NCBI RefSeq assembly: GCF_000760935.2
Contig: NZ_CP049744.1
Coordinates: forward strand, 1,178,001 to 1,242,000
Direction: 5' to 3'
DNA from: Rhodococcoides fascians A25f
GTDB lineage: Bacteria; Actinomycetota; Actinomycetes; Mycobacteriales; Mycobacteriaceae
Length of the DNA stretch: 64,000 nt
Position 1 is the stretch's first letter, and each line of letters starts with the position of its first letter. The notes below the pieces were generated by a model. The model searched no databases, was not told the DNA's origin, and saw nothing but the letters and a program-made list of their open reading frames with translations. Positions 58,061-64,000 of this stretch are shown in pieces. The translations under genes were made by a program, and so were the position numbers.

Positions 58061-58314
58061 TCGTCCCTCACCCGGAATCGTGCGATGCTGACCGATCCGA
58101 CGAAGCTGACCAGCGACAGCGCGACGATGGCCGGTACCAGCGTGGTGTCGCGGCTGTAGACGGCCCACACCGCGAGGCCGCACATGGAGACGGCAAGAAT
58201 CGTGTCCATGGCGACGAGTCGGTCGAGTGTGCTGGGGCCGTCGAGCAATCGGAACGCGGTCAGGATCGCGGCGGCGATCAGGAGGACGCCTGCTACGGCG
58301 AGTACGACGGTCAC
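58057..58314 (-). CDS. mnhF: Mrp-type cation/proton antiporter subunit F
   Basis: An 85-residue subunit with three helices. FRLLDGPSTLDRLVAMDTI is the family hallmark. It overlaps mnhE and mnhG by four bases each. Confidence 0.92.
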   Translation of the reverse strand: MTVVLAVAGVLLIAAAILTAFRLLDGPSTLDRLVAMDTILAVSMCGLAVWAVYSRDTTLVPAIVALSLVSFVGSVSIARFRVRDE

Positions 58315-58964
58315 GACCAGTCCCCCTTCCTCTTGTCGTCGGTCTTCTTGTCGTCCCGAGGAGCGTCCGAATCGGCCTCGACGGGGTCGTCGCCGAGCAC
58401 CCCGTGGTACTGCTCGTACTCCTGGTAGTGCAGGGGGCTGGGCTTCCAGTCGGAATCACGCTCGAAGCCGGCGATGAACAGCTTCTCCAGGTGTCGGACG
58501 TAGGCGTAGAAGCCGTCGACCGCCTTCTGGGTACCCATGTCCAGCACGTGCACGTACAGCAGGCGTCGGGTTCGGTCGATCTCGAGCACCATGGTGCCGG
58601 GCACCAGATTCATAGCGTCGACGAACAGGGTGAGTACCAGATCGGACTTGATCGCGATGCGGCAGCGCAGCACTCCGGTGACCGGCGGGGCCTTCGGCCG
58701 GATCGCCAACCAGGCGACGCTGACGCTGGATTCGATTGCGTAGTAGAGGAATACGACGGCAAGCTTGACGAGCGAGAACACGTGGATGCGGCCCTCGACC
58801 GGAACTCGTGGCAACGGCAGCAGCACCATGATCAGCAGTCCCACTGCGATACCGCCGAGGATGTTCGCGGCAGAAACGTTGCCCCACAACAGCACCCAGA
58901 TGGCCGTCAACCAGGCGAGGGTCCACAGACGCAGCAGAATCGAGCGGTCCATCTTCATCTTCAT
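58311..58964 (-). CDS. mnhE: Mrp-type cation/proton antiporter subunit E
   Basis: A 217-residue subunit with N-terminal helices and the MnhE pattern VLRCRIAIKSDLVLTLFVDAMNLVPGTMVLEIDRTRRLLYVHVLD. The C-terminal 40 residues are a charged tail (DDKKTDDKRKGDWS), longer than usual. Alternative ATGs lie two and four codons downstream. Confidence 0.92.
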   Translation of the reverse strand: MKMKMDRSILLRLWTLAWLTAIWVLLWGNVSAANILGGIAVGLLIMVLLPLPRVPVEGRIHVFSLVKLAVVFLYYAIESSVSVAWLAIRPKAPPVTGVLRCRIAIKSDLVLTLFVDAMNLVPGTMVLEIDRTRRLLYVHVLDMGTQKAVDGFYAYVRHLEKLFIAGFERDSDWKPSPLHYQEYEQYHGVLGDDPVEADSDAPRDDKKTDDKRKGDWS

Positions 58965-60604
58965 CGGGTGCCCTCCTCGTCTGCACGAGCCTGCTCGTAG
59001 GCCTGATCGCCGACGAATTCCGCACCGCGCACCGCGTCGATGTACACCGAGCGATCGCGGAGGTCCGCTGCGGCGCGGTCGCTGATGTCGATGATGCGGC
59101 CGGCGAACACCGTCATCGCCAAGCCGACGACGACGAGGCCGATCGTCGGGATCAACATGAAGGCCGGCATCCGGCCGACGTCCTCGCGGTCACCGAACTG
59201 AATGTCCGACGAGTCGTCGAGCAGAGCGGACGGGCTGTTGTCGGCCAGGTCGCCCTCGGGGGCGTCGGCGCGAGCCCGCCAGAATGCCTTGGTCCACACC
59301 CGGGCCACCACGTACAGCGTCAGCAGGCTGGTGACGGTGCCGCCGGCGACGAGCAGCCAGGCCAACACGCTGCCCTGTTCGCTACCGGCCTGCAGCAGAG
59401 CGACCTTGCCGATGAAGCCCGAGAACGGTGGAATGCCACCGAGATTGAGGGCGGGCACCAGGAACACGATCGCCAGCACCGGGCTGGCCGCAGCCAAACC
59501 GCCGAGTCGTCGCAGTGACGACGAACCGGCCTGACGCTCGATCAGGCCGACGACGAGGAACAGCGTCGTCTGCACCAGAATGTGGTGCGCGACGTAGTAG
59601 ATCGAGCCCGACAATCCCGATTGGGTCGACAGCGCGACGCCGAAGATCATGTAGCCGATGTGGCTGACGAGGGTGAACGAGAGCAGTCGTTTGATGTCGC
59701 TCTGGGCGATGGAGCCGAGGATGCCGACGAGCATCGTCAGCAGACCACAGACCATCAACACGTTGTCGAGTGAGCCGTCCGGGAACAGCAGGGTGTGTGC
59801 GCGGATGATCGCGTACACACCGACTTTCGTCAGCAAACCGGCGAACACTGCCGTGACCGGGGCCGGGGCGGTGGGGTACGAGTCGGGAAGCCACGTCGAC
59901 AGCGGGAACACCGCGGCCTTGATGCCGAACGCCACCAGCAGCACGGCGAAGATCGCGGTTCTCGTGCCCGACGGGATGTCGTCCATCCGCACCGCGATAT
60001 GTGCCAGATTCAGCGTTCCGGTGGCGCCGTAGACCAGGGCGATACCGATCAGGAAGATCAGTGAGGACACCATCGAGACCATCACGTACGAGACGCCTGC
60101 TCGCACGCGGTCTGCGCTGGCTCCCAGAGTCAGCAGCACGAACGAGGCGGCCAGCAGTACCTCGAAGCCGACGAACAGATTGAACAGGTCGCCGGCCAAG
60201 AAGGCGTTGCACACGCCTGCGGTCAGTGCGAGATAGGTCGGCAGGAAGATCGAGACCGGCTGATTCTCACTGCCGTCGCGGATACCCTGACCGATCGAGT
60301 ACACCATGACCGCGAGCAACACGATCGAGGAAACGACGAGCATCATCGCCGAAAGTCGGTCCACCACAAGGGAAATGCCGAGCGGTGAATCCCAACCGCC
60401 GACCTGAAGTGCGCTGGTGCCGTCGCGATCGGCGAGGTAGAGCATCATCGACGAGATCGCGACCACGGCAGTCAGCGCGACGATGGTGATGAAACGCTGC
60501 GCGCGGGGTTTGCGGCCGAGTACCAACGTCAGGGCCGCGGCGAGCATCGGAATGAGAACGGGTAGTGGAGTCAGGGCATCGATCACGCCCGGGGAGATCG
60601 TCAC
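58961..60604 (-). CDS. mnhD: Mrp-type cation/proton antiporter subunit D
   Basis: A 547-residue complex-I-like (NuoL/M/N) membrane subunit with about 14 helices. It has GFEVLLAASFVLLTLGAS, LPDSYPTAPAPVTAVFAGLLTKVGVYAIIR (with conserved Lys) and SHIGYMIFGVAL. GTG 60604 overlaps the mnhC stop by four bases (GTGA); the upstream part of the frame is mnhC antisense-like noise. Confidence 0.94.
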   Translation of the reverse strand: MTISPGVIDALTPLPVLIPMLAAALTLVLGRKPRAQRFITIVALTAVVAISSMMLYLADRDGTSALQVGGWDSPLGISLVVDRLSAMMLVVSSIVLLAVMVYSIGQGIRDGSENQPVSIFLPTYLALTAGVCNAFLAGDLFNLFVGFEVLLAASFVLLTLGASADRVRAGVSYVMVSMVSSLIFLIGIALVYGATGTLNLAHIAVRMDDIPSGTRTAIFAVLLVAFGIKAAVFPLSTWLPDSYPTAPAPVTAVFAGLLTKVGVYAIIRAHTLLFPDGSLDNVLMVCGLLTMLVGILGSIAQSDIKRLLSFTLVSHIGYMIFGVALSTQSGLSGSIYYVAHHILVQTTLFLVVGLIERQAGSSSLRRLGGLAAASPVLAIVFLVPALNLGGIPPFSGFIGKVALLQAGSEQGSVLAWLLVAGGTVTSLLTLYVVARVWTKAFWRARADAPEGDLADNSPSALLDDSSDIQFGDREDVGRMPAFMLIPTIGLVVVGLAMTVFAGRIIDISDRAAADLRDRSVYIDAVRGAEFVGDQAYEQARADEEGTR

Positions 60605-61257
60605 TTGTCGTCTCCCTTCGTGTCGTCGGTGCTGCGGTCGTCGTTGCTGCCGTTCTCTGGGCGGCTGTCGTCCTTCTCGGCCGTATCGAGACCGTCGAGC
60701 CCGCGGAGCTGTGGGTTGTCGTCGTCGTTGTCGAAGTCGCCGTCGTGCAGATCCTCGTAGCATTCGAGGTCTTCGAGGTTTCTGATCTCCTCGAGGGGGA
60801 TCGGATTGCCCTTCGAGTCGAATGCGTCGCCGCCGAAGCTCGGTTCGCCCGTCACCGGGTCGTCGGAGCGGTCGCGGTCGGGTGCCTCGGCCATCGACCG
60901 GCGCTTGGAGACCTTGGTGTCCTCGGGGTCGTTCTCGACGTCGTCCTTGGTGTTGAGCGTGAACGATCGGTAGGCGAGTGCGAGGACGAAGGCCGCGATA
61001 CCCATGGTGATCACGATTGCCGTCAGGATCATCGCCTGCGCCAACGGATCGGCCATGCTTTGGCCCAGGGAGTTGTCCCGGCCCACGATGGGCGGCGTAC
61101 CGGCCGGCCCACCGACAGTGAGCAACAGCAGATTGACGCCGTTGCCGAACAGCAACAGGCCGAGCAGCATCTTGGTGATGCTGCGTTCGAGTAGCAGGTA
61201 GACGCCGGCGGCGACGAGGACGCCGACGATTATGAGCATTCCGAGATCAGCGGTCAT
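60601..61257 (-). CDS. mnhC: Mrp-type cation/proton antiporter subunit C with an acidic C-terminal tail
   Basis: A 218-residue subunit. Residues 1-102 are the NuoK-like MnhC core (VYLLLERSITKMLLGLLLFGNGVNLLLLTVGG, DPLAQAMILTAIVITMGI). Residues 103-218 form a highly charged, likely disordered tail rich in Asp, Glu and Lys that is absent from typical MnhC (about 110-150 residues). It overlaps mnhA and mnhD by four bases each. Confidence 0.92.
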   Translation of the reverse strand: MTADLGMLIIVGVLVAAGVYLLLERSITKMLLGLLLFGNGVNLLLLTVGGPAGTPPIVGRDNSLGQSMADPLAQAMILTAIVITMGIAAFVLALAYRSFTLNTKDDVENDPEDTKVSKRRSMAEAPDRDRSDDPVTGEPSFGGDAFDSKGNPIPLEEIRNLEDLECYEDLHDGDFDNDDDNPQLRGLDGLDTAEKDDSRPENGSNDDRSTDDTKGDDK

Positions 61258-64000
61258 GGGGCGCTCACTCGGCCTTGGCTCTGCATTTCCACCTGTGCGT
61301 CGAGACGTGCGCCGAGACTGCGCAGCACGTCGAGTACCAACCCGACCACGATGAGATACACACCGAGGTCGAAGAACAATGCGGTGACGAGCTTGATGTC
61401 ACCGAGTATCGGCAGCGTCACTTCCAACGTCGCCGAGGACAGTGCAGGTGCGCCGAGGAACATCGACGCCACCGCCGTACCGGCCGCGAAGATCAACCCG
61501 AGACCCAGGATCTTTCCGGCATCGATCGGCACCGCTTCGCCGAGCTCGTAGCGGCCGCCCGCGAGATAACGCAGCACCAACGCCAGACCGGCCGTGAGGC
61601 CACCGGCGAAACCGCCGCCGGGGGCGTTGTGGCCGGAGAAGAAGAAGTAGATCGAGAGCACCATGATCGTCGGGAAGATCAACCGCGTCGTCACTTCGAG
61701 AATCAGTGAGCGATGGCGCGGATCGATCAGATCGCCACCCAACAGCCACGTCGTCTCCGCCGCGTAGTTGGAGTCCGAGTTCGACGAGGAGGCGTTCGAT
61801 GCGGGGGCGTCGGACACTCGCGGAGCGCTGCCGAACCGGCGGTTGCGGAAGACCAGGCTGGCCACGCCCGTTGCGGCGACCAGCAGAACGCAGATCTCGC
61901 CGAGGGTGTCCCAGGCGCGGATGTCGACGAGGATCACGTTGACGATGTTCTTGCCGTCGCCCAGCTCGTACGCGGCCTCGGGGAACTGCAGTGAGACCGG
62001 AGCTGCGCTGCGGGCGTTCATCGCGAATGCTCCCAGCACACTGACCGTTGCGCCGACGGCGACGGCGAGCGCGGCGCGGGGGCCGCGAGATCCGGCCGAG
62101 CCCCGGTCGTCGACCTCGGCCGGCAGCTTGCGCAGCACCAGCACGAAGACCACGAGGGTCAGGGTCTCGACGAGGAACTGGGTCAGGGCGAGGTCGGGTG
62201 CACCGTGGATGGCGAAGATGACGCCGCAGCCGTAGCCGGTGAGTCCGACGAGGATGACGCTTGCCAGACGGTTTCGCATGACGGTTGCCCCGAGGCCACC
62301 CGCGATCATGATCACTCCGATGACCAACTGGAGCGGGGTGTTCCACAGGGTGTACTCCAGGCCTGGCTTCTGCCCGACGATCAACACGATGATCGGCAGC
62401 AGCACCAGGGTCAGCAGGATGGTGCCCTGGGTGAGGGGGAGCGAACCACGCTGCGTGGTGCCGGTGAGGCGGATGGACAGGGTGTCCATGGACTTGAGCA
62501 CGTTGTCGTAGATGCGGTCGGCGTTGCCGAGCGGTGGGTGCTCGAACTTGAGTCGGTTGACCACACGATGGGCTATGAACAGCCCGACGCCGCCGGTGAC
62601 GACGACGACGGTCAACGCCAGCGGCAGGTTGAACCCGTGCCAGAGCGCCAGGTGGTACGGCTCCTGCCCGTACGACGGCAGGGTGCGTGCGTAAGGGCTG
62701 ACGATGTGGTCGACGATCGAGGACGCGAATCCCGCGACCAGGCCGAGAACCGCCAGGAATGCTGGCGCGGCCAGGAACAGCGCGGACGGCGCGTGCATGT
62801 TCTTCACCGACGGGCTCGGACGCTTGAGCTGCTTGCGGCCGAACGCGCCCCAGACGAATCGGATGCTGTAGGTGACGGTGAGAATGGACCCGATCACCAA
62901 GCCGGCGACGACGAGGGCGGCGACGGTCGGATCGAGCGTCGGAGTGCTGATCACCGCCGACAGGGCCGTCTCTTTGCCGACGAAACCGATCATCGGGGGC
63001 AGGCCGGCCATGCTGGCGGCAGCGAGCGCTGCGATGGCGGCGAGCCACGGGGCCTTCTTGCCGAGGTGGGCGAGCTTGCGAATGTCGCGCGTGCCGGTGG
63101 TGTGATCGACGATGCCCACGACCATGAACAGTGTTGCCTTGAACATCGCGTGCGCGATCACCATCGTCAGGCCGGCCAGCATGGCTTTTTCGGAGCCGAT
63201 GCCCACCAGCACCATCAGGAAGCCGAGCTGGCTGACGGTGCCGAACGCCAGGATGAGCTTGAGGTCGAAGGCACGCAGCGCGCGCCACCCGGCCAGGATC
63301 ATCGACAGCAGCCCCAAGCTGATGATGGTCGCGCGCCACGGACCCGAGTCGGCGAAACCCGGTGCGAGGCGCGCCACCAGGTAGATGCCGGCCTTCACCA
63401 TGGCCGCGGCGTGCAGGTAGCCGCTGACCGGTGTGGGGGCGGCCATGGCTCCGGGGAGCCAGAAGTGCATCGGCACGATGGCCGACTTGCTCAGCGCGCC
63501 GATGAGGATCAACACGATCGCCACGCCGGGCAGCCAGCCGCCCGGGGCGTTCGTGACTACCTCGGACAGGTTGTACGTGCCCGCGGCCTGGCCGAGGACG
63601 ATGATGCCCACCAACATCGCCAGCCCGCCTGCGGTGGTGACGAGCAGAGCCTGCGTGGCCGCACGCCTACTCGAGGCACGCTCGGCGTAGTGGCCGACGA
63701 GCAGGAACGACAGGACCGTCGTGATTTCCCAGAAGATGTAGAGCACCAGCATGTTGTCGCTGGTGATGAGGCCGAACATGGCACCGGAGAACGCGACCAT
63801 TTCGGCGGCGAACAGGCCGAGCCGTGGCTCGTCGTCCTCGAAGTAGCGGGCGCAGTAGAGCAGAATCAACGCGCCGATGCCCAGCACCAGCAACGACATG
63901 ATGGCGGCGAGGGAGTCGAACCGCATATCGATGTTCATCGACAGGCCGGGAACCCACTCGATACTCAGCTTCTGCTCTGTGTTCCAGTTGACGAACACCC
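61254..64000 (-). CDS. mnhA: Mrp-type cation/proton antiporter subunit A fused to subunit B (5' end outside window)
   Basis: At least 914 residues of the large proton-pumping subunit; the N-terminus lies beyond position 64000. It has the NuoL-like core (WEITTVLSFLLVGHY, SAIVPMHFWLPGAMAAPTPVSGYLHAAAMVKAGIY, LPPMIGFVGKE), then the MnhA-specific C-terminal helices (GAPDLALTQFLVETLTLVVFVLVL). A fused MnhB domain from about residue 770 (FSGHNAPGGGFAGGLTAG) replaces the separate mnhB gene. First gene of the mnhA-C-D-E-F-G operon for Na+ or K+/H+ exchange and alkali tolerance. Confidence 0.94.
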   Translation of the reverse strand, partial: VFVNWNTEQKLSIEWVPGLSMNIDMRFDSLAAIMSLLVLGIGALILLYCARYFEDDEPRLGLFAAEMVAFSGAMFGLITSDNMLVLYIFWEITTVLSFLLVGHYAERASSRRAATQALLVTTAGGLAMLVGIIVLGQAAGTYNLSEVVTNAPGGWLPGVAIVLILIGALSKSAIVPMHFWLPGAMAAPTPVSGYLHAAAMVKAGIYLVARLAPGFADSGPWRATIISLGLLSMILAGWRALRAFDLKLILAFGTVSQLGFLMVLVGIGSEKAMLAGLTMVIAHAMFKATLFMVVGIVDHTTGTRDIRKLAHLGKKAPWLAAIAALAAASMAGLPPMIGFVGKETALSAVISTPTLDPTVAALVVAGLVIGSILTVTYSIRFVWGAFGRKQLKRPSPSVKNMHAPSALFLAAPAFLAVLGLVAGFASSIVDHIVSPYARTLPSYGQEPYHLALWHGFNLPLALTVVVVTGGVGLFIAHRVVNRLKFEHPPLGNADRIYDNVLKSMDTLSIRLTGTTQRGSLPLTQGTILLTLVLLPIIVLIVGQKPGLEYTLWNTPLQLVIGVIMIAGGLGATVMRNRLASVILVGLTGYGCGVIFAIHGAPDLALTQFLVETLTLVVFVLVLRKLPAEVDDRGSAGSRGPRAALAVAVGATVSVLGAFAMNARSAAPVSLQFPEAAYELGDGKNIVNVILVDIRAWDTLGEICVLLVAATGVASLVFRNRRFGSAPRVSDAPASNASSSNSDSNYAAETTWLLGGDLIDPRHRSLILEVTTRLIFPTIMVLSIYFFFSGHNAPGGGFAGGLTAGLALVLRYLAGGRYELGEAVPIDAGKILGLGLIFAAGTAVASMFLGAPALSSATLEVTLPILGDIKLVTALFFDLGVYLIVVGLVLDVLRSLGARLDAQVEMQSQGRVSAP

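Noticed and set aside
61399..63339. 646-codon open frame on the same strand as mnhA in another frame
   Set aside because: Arg/His/Pro-rich composition typical of a shifted frame in high-GC DNA; mnhA motifs are clear in the true frame.

Overview
The window is high-GC DNA from a mycolic-acid-type actinobacterium, most like Rhodococcus (or the related Rhodococcoides). The main evidence is gene order. fgd1-pta-ackA | pknG-glnH-glnX | NUDIX | thiE-thiO-thiS-thiG-lpqL, followed by thiD and xthA-GNAT-def-DUF3263-virR-sodC-carboxylate amine ligase, follows the Rv0407-Rv0433 stretch of Mycobacterium tuberculosis from memory. Extra ABC-transporter, cyclase and acetyltransferase genes are interspersed. 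Many genes carry a TANNNT -10 box 6-8 nt before the start codon, the layout of leaderless transcripts in this order. I see no rRNA, tRNA, CRISPR array, transposase or phage gene.

Region 1 (1-12.2 kb) is an organosulfur scavenging neighbourhood. It holds a sulfonate/nitrate-type ABC permease (cut by the window edge) with its lipoprotein, four luciferase-like flavin monooxygenases, an FAD/NAD(P) protein, a rhodanese-like protein and a ComB-type 2-phosphosulfolactate phosphatase. An aldo/keto reductase with a divergent TetR regulator and a squalene-cyclase-like toroid protein lie among them. Region 2 (12.3-15.4 kb) is a sugar ABC importer without its ATPase. Region 3 (15.5-19.4 kb) is mixed: a membrane protein, a frameshifted folD, a HIT protein, a winged-helix regulator preceded by a mini-ORF with three consecutive Cys codons, a GNAT and a methionine aminopeptidase.

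Region 4 (19.4-25.4 kb) is a compact sulfate-ester cassette. A formylglycine-generating enzyme faces a type I sulfatase, and an Stf0-type sulfotransferase is translationally coupled to cysD and a cysN-cysC fusion, which make its donor PAPS. It could both add and remove sulfate on an unidentified cell-envelope or external substrate.

Region 5 (25.4-43.9 kb) covers F420/NADPH-type redox (fgd1 and a Ddn-like deazaflavin reductase), acetate/acetyl-CoA interconversion, the PknG-GlnH-GlnX amino-acid sensing system, a NUDIX protein with an extra PIN/NYN-like domain, a LolA-like/ABC exporter set, a lipase, and thiamine synthesis with a TPP riboswitch ahead of thiO.

Region 6 (43.9-57.8 kb) has a repeat-bearing intergenic stretch, an ABC-2 exporter, the LpqL aminopeptidase, a class III cyclase, thiD, two tandem GNAT paralogues beside CRP-like and twin-palindrome sites, and the conserved xthA-def-virR-sodC block. 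Region 7 (57.7-64 kb) is a Mrp/Mnh-type cation/proton antiporter operon, mnhA(B) to mnhG, read on the minus strand; its first gene runs off the window.
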